Source: Streptomyces spectabilis (GTDB lineage: Bacteria > Actinomycetota > Actinomycetes > Streptomycetales > Streptomycetaceae). Taken from it: a stretch of 64,000 nt of DNA. This document shows, one piece after another, positions 7,944 through 18,561 of this stretch. Both the position numbers and the translations under genes were made by a program. The notes under the pieces were generated by a model that saw only the letters and a list, made by a program, of their open reading frames with translations, did no database searches and was not told the DNA's origin. The stretch is from the NCBI RefSeq assembly GCF_008704795.1, contig NZ_CP023690.1, positions 9,186,501 to 9,250,500 on the forward strand. The letters run 5' to 3'. The first letter of the stretch is position 1, and every line of letters starts with the position of its first letter.

Positions 7944-8465
7944 ATGGAGACAGCGCAGAGCCAGCAGCAGGTGGCGGCACCGGGCGCCTTCGTCGCCTTC
8001 GCCCGCTTCGTGCTCTGCGGCGGCGGTGTGGGCCTCGCCTCCAGCTTCGCCGTGGCGGGCCTCGCCTCCTGGATTCCCTGGGCCCTGGCCAACGCGCTGA
8101 TCACCGTGGTCTCCACGCTCCTCGCCACCGAGCTGCACGCCCGCTTCACCTTCGGCAAGGGCGGGCGCGCGACCTGGAGCCAGCACACGCAGTCGGCCGG
8201 GTCGGCGGCAGCGGCGTACGTGGTGACCTGTGGGGCGATGTTCGTCCTGCAGCAGCTGGTGGCCGCGCCCGGCGCGGTGCTCGAGCAGGTCGTCTATCTG
8301 TCCGCCTCCGCACTCGCCGGTGTCGCCCGGTTCGTGGTGCTGCGCCTCGTCGTCTTCGCGCGGAACCGCTCGCGGGCCGCGGTCGCCACCGCCGCTCCCG
8401 TGCGCACGACCGTGGCCCGCGCCGCGGCTCCGACCGGGCCCGCGGTGCTCTGCCGGGCCGCCTGA
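7944..8465 (+). CDS. GtrA-like four-helix membrane protein
   Basis: This 173-residue protein has four hydrophobic helices within residues 14-140. It also has the family pattern of a small residue-rich first helix, ANALITVVSTLLATELHARFTFGKG between helices 2 and 3, and RFVVLRLVVFARNR at the end of helix 4. GtrA-family proteins are thought to help flip polyprenyl-linked sugars or build surface glycans. The C-terminal 30 residues are Ala-rich and not conserved. The ATG has GAAGGGG upstream. It sits alone behind the TGGCGCCA array and converges on a DUF1232 gene. Confidence 0.75.
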   Translation: METAQSQQQVAAPGAFVAFARFVLCGGGVGLASSFAVAGLASWIPWALANALITVVSTLLATELHARFTFGKGGRATWSQHTQSAGSAAAAYVVTCGAMFVLQQLVAAPGAVLEQVVYLSASALAGVARFVVLRLVVFARNRSRAAVATAAPVRTTVARAAAPTGPAVLCRAA

Positions 8466-8475
8466 CCGTTCACCG

Positions 8476-8799
8476 TCACCCGGGCGGCGCCGCAGCTGCC
8501 GAAGAGGCCCGGTCGGTCCCGTCCGAGCGGAGCTTCGCGGTGCGCAGCGAGCGCAGGGCGAGCAGCAGGACGCCGATGTCGTCCAGGTAGACGGGGTCGG
8601 GGAGCAGATCCACCGGAGAGATCACGTAGATCAGAGCGCCCCAGAAGACCAGCTTGTTCTCCACCGGGATCCCCGCCTCGCGCAGCAGGCGCCGGGTGCG
8701 CAGGAGCCGCAGGAACAGCACGAGTGCGACACCTGCCGTGACCACGAGCGTCAGCGCCACGATCACGATCAGCGCCACTGGCCAGTTCTGCTCACTCAT
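8476..8799 (-). CDS. DUF1232 (YkvA-type) membrane protein
   Basis: The 107-residue product has one N-terminal transmembrane helix (WPVALIVIVALTLVVTAGVALVLFL) and the DUF1232 core ALIYVISPVDLLPDPVYLDDIGVLLLALRSL. The signature S-P-x-D-L-x-P-D plus D-D-x-G is clear. The start MSEQNW at 8799 has GGAGGCT close upstream. The function of DUF1232 proteins is not established. Its stop codon lies 10 bp from that of the converging GtrA-like gene. Confidence 0.85.
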   Translation of the reverse strand: MSEQNWPVALIVIVALTLVVTAGVALVLFLRLLRTRRLLREAGIPVENKLVFWGALIYVISPVDLLPDPVYLDDIGVLLLALRSLRTAKLRSDGTDRASSAAAAPPG

Positions 8800-9050
8800 G
8801 GGTAGCCTCCGGCTGTCCGGCCCGGGCGCGCGCCGTGACGCGGGGCCGCCCGCTGCGCGACGGTTACCCCGGTGCCCATGAAGCACGCCGAACCGCGCGC
8901 CGTGGTCCGGGACATACGGCGTCCGGAGTCCGGTCTCTCCGTCATGGGGCTCAGATTCCCTACGTCGGTCACGCACGGTGCTGCGGTTCGCCCGGCGCGG
9001 TGGGATCCTTCCTGCAGACAGCGTACGTACGGGCTGTCCAGGGGGGCTCG

Positions 9051-9557
9051 ATGCGGACAAGGCGGCGCGTCAGGGGCGCGGGCGCGGTGGGCCTCACAGT
9101 GGTCTTCTTGGCCTGCGGCGTGTCGGGGTGCGGGGGAGGCGCCCCCGGCGGAGGGGCCCCGACGGACCCGCGCGGCGGCTCCGGACTGCCGGCGTCCTCC
9201 TCGCTCACCTCCGCCCGGTCCGGTGATTCCGGCACGGACTCGTCCGGCGACCGCGGCGGCGGAGACAGCGGTGGGGGAGCCGAGGGCGGAGACGACATTC
9301 CGCCGGTCTCCGCGCCACCCGTCGCGCCGGGGAACACGGGCGGGGGCACCGGCGGCATCGGTGTGTACCCCAGCGGAGACACCGGCGGCACCGGAGGCGG
9401 GCACCAGACCGCTTCCGCCGGGCTTTCCGGGGGCGCCACCACCGACCCTCCGCCGCCGTGTGCCGATCCGGTCGCCACCGCCGACGCCTCCTGCCCGCCG
9501 CCGTCCACGCCCGGAGCTTCGGAGAACGTTCCGCCCACGGCGGACGACGGGTCCTGA
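9051..9557 (+). CDS. Gly/Ser/Pro-rich lipoprotein
   Basis: A 168-residue protein starts MRTRRRVRGAGAVGLTVVFLACGVSGCGGG: a basic n-region, a hydrophobic core and a lipobox (VSGC) that predicts lipidation at Cys23 and extracellular anchoring. The remainder is low-complexity Gly, Ser, Asp and Pro with four scattered Cys near the C-terminus and no recognised fold. The stop codon is 7 bp before the ATG of the next membrane protein gene, so the two form a pair. It may be a wall-spanning linker or partner of that protein; function unknown. Confidence 0.65.
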   Translation: MRTRRRVRGAGAVGLTVVFLACGVSGCGGGAPGGGAPTDPRGGSGLPASSSLTSARSGDSGTDSSGDRGGGDSGGGAEGGDDIPPVSAPPVAPGNTGGGTGGIGVYPSGDTGGTGGGHQTASAGLSGGATTDPPPPCADPVATADASCPPPSTPGASENVPPTADDGS

Positions 9558-9564
9558 GGCGCCG

Positions 9565-10569
9565 ATGCCGTCGCCGGACCCGCCACCGCGCACGCCTCGC
9601 CGTGGTGGGGCGCGCCCCCGTCCGGCGCCCCGGCGCCGGGTGCGCGGCCCGGCCCGCCCGGCACCGCGTCGGCCCCGGGCCAGGCAGTCACCGGACGCAC
9701 CACCGAACGCGCCCTCGGCGGCCGACACCGGCGGGCACCTGGAGTACGCCAACTCCTTGCTCGGCGCGGGCTCGTTCGTCGTGGCCCTGATGCTCTACGC
9801 GGGCTATCTCTACATCGAGGCCTTCTACAGCTACTTCCACCTCGGCACCTTCGCCGTCGGCTTCGACTCGCTGGAGTTCGCGCTGCGGAGTCTGCGACTC
9901 GTCACGCTGCCGGTGTTCGCCACCCTGGTGGTGCTCGTCCTCATCCCGTACACGCCGGAGCTGCTGGCCCTGCTCGGGGTGCCGGAGCGGCGCGTGCGAG
10001 CCGTCCGGGAGTACGGTCACACCCTCGCGCGGCTGCACCCCTTCCTCATCGTCGCCGGGGCCGTCCTCATGGCGTTGTGGCAACCACTGCGCGGCCTCAA
10101 CTGGCTCGCGCCCCTGTGCGTCGCCGTGGGGCTGCTGCTCGGGCAGACCTCGGCGGCGACCGCCCGCTCGCCCCGGCGGCGACGCGCGTGGGAGCGGGCG
10201 GTCTCCCTCGTGGTCGCCGGAGTGTTCCTGATGTGGGTCGTGGCCCTGGCGGCGGGCGACCTGGGCCGACGGGACGCCCGGCGCACCGCGCACCGCCTGG
10301 TGCACCGCGTGGCCGTCGTCGTCCTCAGCACCGAACGCCTCAGCCTGACGGGCCCCGGTGTCGTGGACGAGAACCTCGGCGAGGGCCTGCGCTACCGCTA
10401 CCGCTACAGCGGCCTGCGGCTCCTGGTGGAGCGCGACCACCGCTACTACGTCCTCCCGCTGGGCTGGCGGAAGGACCGGGACGCGACGTTCGTCATCGAG
10501 GACGACGACTCGGTCCGCGTCGAGCTGCGGCCCGGCGTCCGGCCGCATGGGGCGAGTACGCGGGGTTGA
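9565..10569 (+). CDS. Multi-pass membrane protein, unknown
   Basis: From ATG 9565, behind GAGGCG that overlaps the end of the lipoprotein gene, a 334-residue protein is read. It has about 60 Pro/Arg-rich residues, then transmembrane segments near residues 65-90, 112-132, 158-178, 182-200 and 210-232. A soluble C-terminal domain of about 100 residues ends VRVELRPGVRPHG. The soluble part (RYRYSGLRLLVERDHRYYVLPLGWRKDRDATFVIEDDDSVRVEL) looks beta-rich. I do not recognise the family. Translational coupling to the lipoprotein gene suggests a shared envelope function. Confidence 0.7.
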   Translation: MPSPDPPPRTPRRGGARPRPAPRRRVRGPARPAPRRPRARQSPDAPPNAPSAADTGGHLEYANSLLGAGSFVVALMLYAGYLYIEAFYSYFHLGTFAVGFDSLEFALRSLRLVTLPVFATLVVLVLIPYTPELLALLGVPERRVRAVREYGHTLARLHPFLIVAGAVLMALWQPLRGLNWLAPLCVAVGLLLGQTSAATARSPRRRRAWERAVSLVVAGVFLMWVVALAAGDLGRRDARRTAHRLVHRVAVVVLSTERLSLTGPGVVDENLGEGLRYRYRYSGLRLLVERDHRYYVLPLGWRKDRDATFVIEDDDSVRVELRPGVRPHGASTRG

Positions 10570-10716
10570 CGGACCGCACGACCTCGCGTGTCGCCCTCCC
10601 GTCCTACGCCTCCCTGTCCTCCCGCCACTGTCGTCAGTGGTGTGCATCCTTCGGCCTACTCGCAGGTCCGACCGGCGAACGATGACCAGGCCCCGGACGC
10701 GGGCGACGCTGAAGGC

Positions 10717-10920
10717 ATGAAAGACATCATCGCCATCGTCGGTTGGGTCGTCGGCATCCAGGGCGCCCTGGGAGTCCTGGGCCGGATCTTCGGAGGAGAC
10801 TCCTGGGGCCTCATCCAGAAGTGGTGGGACGTGCCCACGGCGGGATACGCCGCCCTGTTCGTGCTCGGGGCCGCCCTCGCGCTCTACGGAGAGTTCGGCA
10901 AGGCGCGAGCGCGCCGCTGA
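10717..10920 (+). CDS. Small two-helix membrane protein
   Basis: A 67-residue protein has two hydrophobic stretches, DIIAIVGWVVGIQGALGVLG and TAGYAALFVLGAALALYGEF, joined by a Trp-rich loop (SWGLIQKWWDVP). The ATG has GAAGG just upstream. Small proteins of this kind are common and uncharacterised in streptomycetes. Its last 37 bases overlap the end of the converging SARP gene. Confidence 0.65.
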   Translation: MKDIIAIVGWVVGIQGALGVLGRIFGGDSWGLIQKWWDVPTAGYAALFVLGAALALYGEFGKARARR

Positions 10921-13541
10921 TCCGAAGGGTCGGGATCCGGGCGTCGCAGCAGGGTGCCCAGGCGTTGCAGGCCCTCCGTGGTGGTGAGCGACTCGCCGGT
11001 GGCGTCGGCGGTGCGCATCACGGGGGTCATGACCGTGACGTCGGGCTGGCGGGAGCCGAGGGCGGTGTACAGGCGGGCGACGTACCGGGCGACGGACGCG
11101 GGGCTCGCCGGGTCCTGGAGGTCGCCCGCGAAGCGTGCCGCCTCGTGCATCGTGCGCTCGGCCTCCTCGGGCCGGTCCGTCGCCCAGAGCACCAGGGCCA
11201 GCAGGATGCCCGACATGTGGTGGCGCAGGGCGCTGCCGGTCTCGGCGGCACAGCGGAGCGCCGTGCGCAGATCGGCCTCCGCCGCCTCGTGCCGCGCGGC
11301 GAGGAAGGCGAGCCAGGCGCGGGTGTGCAGAGCGCGGGCACGGTACTCCGGGTCCTGCCGGGCCAGGGTGCGGTCGGCGGCGGCGCCCGCGATCCTGCTG
11401 ATCTCGAGATAGTGGGCCCGGCCCATGAAGTGCCCGCTGACGGCGACGACGCCGAGCAGCTCGATCGCGGTGCGCAGCGCGTGTGGGCCCCAGGGGAGGA
11501 GCTGGTTCACCGCGGCGGTGAGCAGCGCGTGCTCCGCGCCGAACCACTCCCGCACCTCCTCGGCCCCCGCGAAGGCCACACCCGAGTGCCGCACCGGTTG
11601 CAGCCAGGCGCGCGGAGGCTCCGCGGGGACGACGGCCCGCGCGGCCCGCAGCGCGGTGGCGATCAGCAGCTCCGCCACGCGCACGAGGGCCGCCTCGTGC
11701 TCCGCGGGAGGGTCCGTGTGGTCCGTGCCGTGGCGGGCGTACAGCCGCAGCAGGTCGTGGAAGCGGTAGCGGTCCGGCGTGTGGGATTCGAGCATGCCGG
11801 CGTCCACGAGCGTCTCGGCGAGGTGCTCGGCGGTGCGTTCGTCGGTGTCCAGGAGCGCGGCCGCCACCGGCAGCGGGATGTCCGGCGCGTCGGACAGGGC
11901 GAGCAGCCTGAACGCCCGAGCGGCGTCGGGCGGCAGCGCCCCGTAGCCGAGGCGGAAGGCCGACGCCACGGCCAGACCGCCGACGCGGAGTTCGTCGAGC
12001 CGGGCGCGCTCGTCCTGCAGCCGCTGTTCGAGCGAGGCGATGCTGCGGCCCGGGCGGCCGTCGAGCCGGGACGCCGCGATCCGCACGGCGAGCGGCAGCC
12101 GCCCGCAGGCCTCCACCAGGGCCCGCGCGGCCTCCGGTTCGGCGTTCACCCGCTCGGGGCCCACGATCGCGGCGAGCAGCGCGAGGGCCTCGGACCCGGG
12201 CGGCACGTCGAGATCGAAACGGTGCGCCCCGGGGAGCGCCAGGTCGCGGGAGCGGCAGGTCACCAGGACGGCGCAGCCCGCCGTGCCCGGCAGCAAGGGG
12301 CGGATCTGCTCGGCGTCCAGGGCGTTGTCGAGGACGAGCAGCACGCGCCGGTCGGCGAGGAGGGTGCGGTAGAGCGCGGCCCGCTGCTCCAGGCCCAGCG
12401 GGATCCGGTCGGACGGGGTGCCCAGGGCCGCCAGGAAGTCCGCGAGCACGCTGGCGGGGTCGGCGGGCGTGCTGCCCGCCCCCAGGTCCACGTGGAGCCG
12501 CCCGTCCGGGTACGCCTCGCCCAGGGCGTGCGCGACGTGCACGGCGACGGCGGTCTTGCCCACGCCCGCGGTGCCGCTGACCGTACAGACCGTGACCGCG
12601 TGCTTCTGCTCCTCACCGTCGCCGTCCAGGACGGCGAGGATCGCGTCGACCGCCGCGTCGCGGCCGGTGAAGTCGGCGATGTCGGAGGGCAGTTGCTGGG
12701 GGAGCGGTCGTACCGACGGGGCGGGCGCGGCAGGACGGGCCGCCCGGCCACCGGCCCCGGACTGCTCCCCGGACGCCATGAGGCCCGGATCGGCGGTGAG
12801 GATCCGCCGCTGCACCTCCGTGAGCGAAGCGGAGGGGGCGATCCCCAGCTCGGTACGCAGTGCCTCCCGCGCGGCCCGGTGGACCGCGAGCGCCTCGGCC
12901 TGGCGCCCGCAGCGGTAGAGGGCGAGCATGAGCAGCTCGCTCAGGCGCTCGCGCAGCGGGAACTCCGCGACCATGGCCTGGAGTTCCGGCACGACCTGGG
13001 CGTGCCTCCCCAGATCGAGGGCGTGGCCGAAGAGCGCCTCGCGCGCCGTGGACCGCAGCTCCTCGAGACGGTCCCGCTCGCGCTGCGCCCAGGGCCCCGG
13101 AACACCGGCGAGCGCGGCCCCGCGCCAGCGGCCCAACGCCCCGTCCAGCCGGTCGTGCACGGCGCGGACGCCACCGCGCCGGTCGGTCGCCTCCCGCTCG
13201 AACCGTACGGAGTCGACCTCGATGCCCTCGGCCCGCAGCGCGTATCCGCCGGGTACGGACACCAGCACGCCACCGCTCTCTCCGGCGCGCCGACCGGGTT
13301 CCAGGACGGTCCGCAGCCGCGAGACGTAGGTGAGGACCGTGCGGTGCGCGGTGCGCGGCGGCTCCTCGCCCCACAGGCCGTCGACCAGCTCCGCCATCGA
13401 GACGGCCCGGCCCTCGCGCAGCAACAGCATCGCGAGGACGGCTTGCTGCTGGGGGGATCCCACGGCGAGCGGCTCGTCGCCCGCCCGGCCGCCCACGGGC
13501 CCGAGCAGCCGAAAGGAGAGCCCGCTCTGCCGACCGTGCAC
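10884..13541 (-). CDS. AfsR/SARP-family regulator with NB-ARC ATPase
   Basis: The 885-residue protein starts with an OmpR-like winged helix (residues 8-100: MAELVDGLWGEEPPRTAHRTVLTYVSRLR). A bacterial transcriptional activator domain follows (about 105-250, ending LRTELGIAPSASL). An NB-ARC-type NTPase comes next, with P-loop GTAGVGKTAVAVHV near residue 330 and LVTCRSRDLALPGA sensor-like motif. The helical C-terminal half is probably TPR-like. This is the AfsR layout of large SARP regulators, which activate secondary-metabolite or stress genes when the NTPase is engaged. No biosynthetic cluster is adjacent, so the target is unknown. The MerR gene lies 71 bp upstream on the same strand. Confidence 0.9.
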   Translation of the reverse strand: MHGRQSGLSFRLLGPVGGRAGDEPLAVGSPQQQAVLAMLLLREGRAVSMAELVDGLWGEEPPRTAHRTVLTYVSRLRTVLEPGRRAGESGGVLVSVPGGYALRAEGIEVDSVRFEREATDRRGGVRAVHDRLDGALGRWRGAALAGVPGPWAQRERDRLEELRSTAREALFGHALDLGRHAQVVPELQAMVAEFPLRERLSELLMLALYRCGRQAEALAVHRAAREALRTELGIAPSASLTEVQRRILTADPGLMASGEQSGAGGRAARPAAPAPSVRPLPQQLPSDIADFTGRDAAVDAILAVLDGDGEEQKHAVTVCTVSGTAGVGKTAVAVHVAHALGEAYPDGRLHVDLGAGSTPADPASVLADFLAALGTPSDRIPLGLEQRAALYRTLLADRRVLLVLDNALDAEQIRPLLPGTAGCAVLVTCRSRDLALPGAHRFDLDVPPGSEALALLAAIVGPERVNAEPEAARALVEACGRLPLAVRIAASRLDGRPGRSIASLEQRLQDERARLDELRVGGLAVASAFRLGYGALPPDAARAFRLLALSDAPDIPLPVAAALLDTDERTAEHLAETLVDAGMLESHTPDRYRFHDLLRLYARHGTDHTDPPAEHEAALVRVAELLIATALRAARAVVPAEPPRAWLQPVRHSGVAFAGAEEVREWFGAEHALLTAAVNQLLPWGPHALRTAIELLGVVAVSGHFMGRAHYLEISRIAGAAADRTLARQDPEYRARALHTRAWLAFLAARHEAAEADLRTALRCAAETGSALRHHMSGILLALVLWATDRPEEAERTMHEAARFAGDLQDPASPASVARYVARLYTALGSRQPDVTVMTPVMRTADATGESLTTTEGLQRLGTLLRRPDPDPSDQRRARALPNSP

Positions 13542-13612
13542 CTGACGTTCCTCGCCGTGCTGTTCCCGCGCCCCGCTCGGTCGTGAGTGGGGCTCCCTGC
13601 GTTGACTTTAGG

Positions 13613-14590
13613 TCATGAGGGGGCTTTCGCCGACACGGGCCCGCCCCCGCCCGCCCTCTCGGACGGGCGTGCGTCCCTCGCCCGTACGCAGCGCTCCAGG
13701 GAGTCCGTCAGCCACAGGTGCGACGCGCCGAGGGTGAGGGGGTCGCCGCTGGCCTCGGCGACCAGGTGCCAGTAGCGGCGCATGCCGCGGTCGTGGTCCG
13801 CGGCCACGTCCGCCAGGAGGCGGCGGCGGAACCGCGGTGTGTCGGTGGTGCCGCGCACCGAGGCGTGCACGGCGACGAAGCGGTCGAGTTCGGGACCCCG
13901 GCGGGGCGCCTCGCACGCCTGCACGCGGGGCCTGGCGAGGGCGCACGCCTCACGGATGCCGCTGATCAACTCTGCCTCGTCGGCGATCAGTTCGGCGTTG
14001 GCCCGCGCCATGGCCAGCAGGCCGCGCGTGAGCACCCGGTCGCCGGTCAGGGCGACCAGCTCGGCGAAGGCGACGACCTGCGGCGGAGTCGGGTCCGCGG
14101 GCGGCTCCGGCACCGCCATGGTCACGAACGCGGAGAGCATCGCCTCGGACGCCGGGGCGACCATGGTGCGCCGCCAGAAGTCGATCAGCGCGTCGCGGGC
14201 CGCGCCCCCGCCCTCCACGGCGGCGAGCAGTTCGAGGCGGGCCGCACGGTCGGCCGGTTCGGCCTCCTCGACCGCGCGCAGCGAGGCCCGCCGCCAGGCC
14301 ATGTCCGCGAGCTGCACGTCGAGCGCGGCCCGCTCGGCGGCGACGACCTCCGCCACGGAGCGCTCGCCGATGAGCACGTTCCTGATGGACGCGAGGCCGA
14401 GGCCGAGGCCGCGCAGCCGTCGGACCAGACGGAGCCGCTCGACCGCCGTCGGGTCGAACCTGCGGTGGCCGCCCGTGCTGCGCACCGAGTCGACGATGCC
14501 CTCGTCGCAGTAGAAGCGAACGGTCCGCACCGGCACGCCGGTCAGTCGTGCCAGGTCGCCGATGCCGAGCGTGCCATCGAGTAAAGGCAC
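13613..14590 (-). CDS. MerR-family transcriptional regulator with long effector domain
   Basis: The GTG start at 14590 is directly behind a GGAGGT ribosome site. The 325-residue product has an N-terminal MerR winged helix (IGDLARLTGVPVRTVRFYCDEGIVDSVRSTGGHRRFD). A dimerisation helix spans residues 75-120, and a C-terminal alpha-helical effector region of about 200 residues follows, unlike the short TipA or SoxR types. It diverges from a mycothiol-dependent isomerase gene across a promoter with the overlong spacer typical of MerR control, so it probably senses a toxic or redox ligand handled by that enzyme. Confidence 0.9.
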   Translation of the reverse strand: MPLLDGTLGIGDLARLTGVPVRTVRFYCDEGIVDSVRSTGGHRRFDPTAVERLRLVRRLRGLGLGLASIRNVLIGERSVAEVVAAERAALDVQLADMAWRRASLRAVEEAEPADRAARLELLAAVEGGGAARDALIDFWRRTMVAPASEAMLSAFVTMAVPEPPADPTPPQVVAFAELVALTGDRVLTRGLLAMARANAELIADEAELISGIREACALARPRVQACEAPRRGPELDRFVAVHASVRGTTDTPRFRRRLLADVAADHDRGMRRYWHLVAEASGDPLTLGASHLWLTDSLERCVRARDARPSERAGGGGPVSAKAPS

Positions 14591-14622
14591 TTGAACCTCC
14601 ACTGGACTGGAGCTCCTACCGT
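14591..14622 (+). promoter_or_regulatory. MerR-type divergent promoter with 20-bp spacer and dyad
   Basis: A -35 like TTGAAC (14591-14596) and a -10 like TACCGT (14617-14622) are 20 bp apart, the stretched spacing that MerR proteins correct by DNA distortion. The spacer holds the dyad CTCCA-CTGGAC-TGGAG (14598-14613). It sits between the MerR GTG and the divergent isomerase start. Confidence 0.65.
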
Positions 14623-14654
14623 ACCGGCGTAGCCCCATGGGAGGAGATTTCGTG

Positions 14655-15416
14655 ATGTCGTCGACGCTGCGCACCGCGCGGCTCGTGGAGGGCCTTCGGG
14701 AGCAGACCGGAGGGTTCATCCGCGCGGTCGCCGGAAAACCGCAGGACACCCGGGTGCCCACCTGCCCGGAGTGGCCGCTGCGCACCCTCGTCGGACACGT
14801 CGGCCAGGAACACCGCTGGGCGGCCGAACTGGTGCGCAAGGGTGAGCAGTTGCCCGTTCCCGATCCGTGGGACGCCGATCCCGGCGCCCCCGAGGACTGG
14901 GCCCGGTGGCTGCGCGAGGGCGCCGACGACGTGATCCACGCGATCGAGGAGGTCGGCGCGGACACCGAGGTGCCGACGTTCCTGGGCCCGCGGCCCGCGG
15001 TCTCCTGGCTGCGCAGGATGCTCAGTGACACCTGCGTCCACCACTACGACGCGGCCCACGCGACGGACACCGCGTTCCAGGTCGCCGACGACCTCGCGGC
15101 CGACGTGATCAGCGAGCACCTGGAGCTGCTCGCCGCGCAGGGCTGGGAGACACTCAGGCCCGCGGCGGCCGAACTGCGCGGCCACGGCGAACGGATCGGG
15201 TTCCGGCTCCCCTCAGGATCGGGCTGGGTGGCCACCCGAACCCCCGAGGGAGTGCGGTGGGAACACGGCCCCGTCCACGCCGACGCGGTGGTGACGGGCC
15301 CCGCACCGGACCTCCTCCTCGTGGCCTACCGCCGCGTCCCACCGGAGGCCGACGGCCTGACGGTGACGGGTACCCGCCCACTCCTGGACCACTGGCTGGC
15401 CCACGCGGCACTGTGA
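14655..15416 (+). CDS. Mycothiol-dependent maleylpyruvate isomerase-family protein
   Basis: The 253-residue protein has the DinB-like four-helix N-terminal domain of the mycothiol-dependent maleylpyruvate isomerase family. It shows TCPEWPLRTLVGHVGQEHRWA with metal-ligand His48 and the later SDTCVHHYDAAHATD helix; the C-terminal domain (about 160-253) is MDMPI_C-like. Such enzymes use mycothiol for isomerisation or detoxification. ATG 14655 has GGAGGAG at 14640-14646; GTG 14652 is also possible. The divergent MerR gene is the likely regulator. The substrate is unknown, and only a general thiol-dependent role is supported. Confidence 0.82.
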   Translation: MSSTLRTARLVEGLREQTGGFIRAVAGKPQDTRVPTCPEWPLRTLVGHVGQEHRWAAELVRKGEQLPVPDPWDADPGAPEDWARWLREGADDVIHAIEEVGADTEVPTFLGPRPAVSWLRRMLSDTCVHHYDAAHATDTAFQVADDLAADVISEHLELLAAQGWETLRPAAAELRGHGERIGFRLPSGSGWVATRTPEGVRWEHGPVHADAVVTGPAPDLLLVAYRRVPPEADGLTVTGTRPLLDHWLAHAAL

Positions 15417-15626
15417 GCCCGCACCGCACCGGGCCGTGCGGAGGTGGAACGGCGGTAGATGGAGGGGGCCTTAGTCTACACCAACCACGGCTATCCCAGT
15501 ACGCTCATCCGTGGCCAGTAGCACACCATCCCCCCACCCAGGTTGCGTGCTGGCACGGGCGATGCCCCCTGGAACTGCCCCAGCAGCCGGGTGACCTCCC
15601 CCTTCGCCGCCTCCAGGAGGATCACG

Positions 15627-16769
15627 GTGAACGTGAACGTACGCACCAGAAGCTCGGCGATCGTCGGCACCCTCTGCCTCGTCGCATCGCTCGCCCTGAC
15701 CACGGCGTCCGCCGACGAACGTGCCGCGCCGCGGCAGCCCGCGAAGGTCGCGCTCACGAAGGTGGCCACGGCCCAGAACCCGATCGCCGGTACGGCCGGG
15801 CCCGGTGGCACGGTGTGGATGGCCGAACGCGCGGGCACCGTGCGGGTCCTGGACGCCAAGGGACTCGGGACGCCCGTCCTCGACATCTCGAAGGAGACCA
15901 CCACCGACGGCGAGCGCGGCCTCCTCGGCATCGCGTTCGACAGGAAGTTCGCGCACTTCTACATCTCGTTCACGAACCTCGAAGGCACCAGCGTCGTGGA
16001 CGAGTTCGCCGTACGGCACGGCAAGATCCGGCCGCACACGCGGCGCACCGTCCTCACCCAGACGCAGCCGTACGCGAACCACAACGGCGGCGACATCAAG
16101 TTCGGCCCGGACGGTTACCTCTACATCGCGTTCGGCGACGGCGGCGCGGGCGGCGACCCGCACGGCAACGGGCAGAACCTGGACACGCTGCTCGGCAAGC
16201 TGCTGCGGATCGACCCGAGGGGCGGCAAGCCGTACGCGATCCCGAAGGACAACCCGTTCGTGAACGACCCGAAGGCCAGGGACGAGATCTGGTCGTACGG
16301 GCTCCGCAACCCGTGGCGGTTCTCCTTCGACGCGGGCACGGGCGACGTGCTGATCGGTGACGTCGGCCAGAGTGCCTGGGAGGAGATCGACTGGGCCCCG
16401 GCCAGGAGCAAGGGCGGCGAGAACTACGGCTGGTCCCAGATGGAGGGCACCCATCCGTTCCGCGGCGGCACGGAGCCCGCGAACCACGTGCCGCCGGTCC
16501 ACGAGTACGACCGCAACGGCCTCGGCTGCTCGGTGACCGGCGGCTTCGTCTACCGGGGCCGGGCCATCCCGGCGCTCAGGGGACAGTACGTCTACAGCGA
16601 CTACTGCGACGGCACCCTGCGCACTCTGAAGATCGAGAACGGCAAGGTGACCGGCACCGGCGACCTCGGGGTCAACGGCGGCGAGGTCGTCTCGTTCGTG
16701 CAGGGCGGCAGGGGCGAGCTGTACGCGCTGGACATCGGCGGCAGCATCCACCGCGTCGATCCAGCGTGA
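15627..16769 (+). CDS. Secreted PQQ-type aldose/sorbosone dehydrogenase
   Basis: GTG 15627 follows CAGGAGG. The 380-residue product has a signal peptide (RTRSSAIVGTLCLVASLALTTASA), then the six-bladed propeller of soluble glucose/sorbosone dehydrogenases. Motifs seen are GERGLLGIAFD, NHNGGDIKFGPDGYLYIAFGDGG, EIWSYGLRNPWRFSFD and DVGQSAWEEID. The family oxidises sugars with PQQ and Ca2+ outside the cell. Whether this protein binds PQQ is not shown by the sequence alone, since some actinobacterial homologues are uncharacterised. It stands alone and ends at a bidirectional terminator shared with the MarR gene. Confidence 0.87.
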   Translation: MNVNVRTRSSAIVGTLCLVASLALTTASADERAAPRQPAKVALTKVATAQNPIAGTAGPGGTVWMAERAGTVRVLDAKGLGTPVLDISKETTTDGERGLLGIAFDRKFAHFYISFTNLEGTSVVDEFAVRHGKIRPHTRRTVLTQTQPYANHNGGDIKFGPDGYLYIAFGDGGAGGDPHGNGQNLDTLLGKLLRIDPRGGKPYAIPKDNPFVNDPKARDEIWSYGLRNPWRFSFDAGTGDVLIGDVGQSAWEEIDWAPARSKGGENYGWSQMEGTHPFRGGTEPANHVPPVHEYDRNGLGCSVTGGFVYRGRAIPALRGQYVYSDYCDGTLRTLKIENGKVTGTGDLGVNGGEVVSFVQGGRGELYALDIGGSIHRVDPA

Positions 16770-16773
16770 CGCC

Positions 16774-16794
16774 CACCCCCTGCCGCAGGGGGTG
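16774..16794. terminator. Bidirectional hairpin between convergent genes
   Basis: CACCCCCTG (16774-16782) and CAGGGGGTG (16786-16794) form a perfect 9-bp stem with a 3-nt loop. It lies between the stop codons of the sugar dehydrogenase and the converging MarR gene. Confidence 0.75.
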
Positions 16795-16810
16795 AGCACG
16801 CGGCCGACGG

Positions 16811-18512
<1,702 letters not shown>

Positions 18513-18561
18513 CGCCGAGGCCCGTGCCGTCGCCGGTCGGTGGGTCCGCCACAATGCCCCC

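Noticed and set aside
10588..10716. Upstream extension of the small two-helix protein gene
   Set aside because: The upstream codons lack membrane or family pattern, whereas ATG 10717 has a ribosome site and matches the hydrophobic start.
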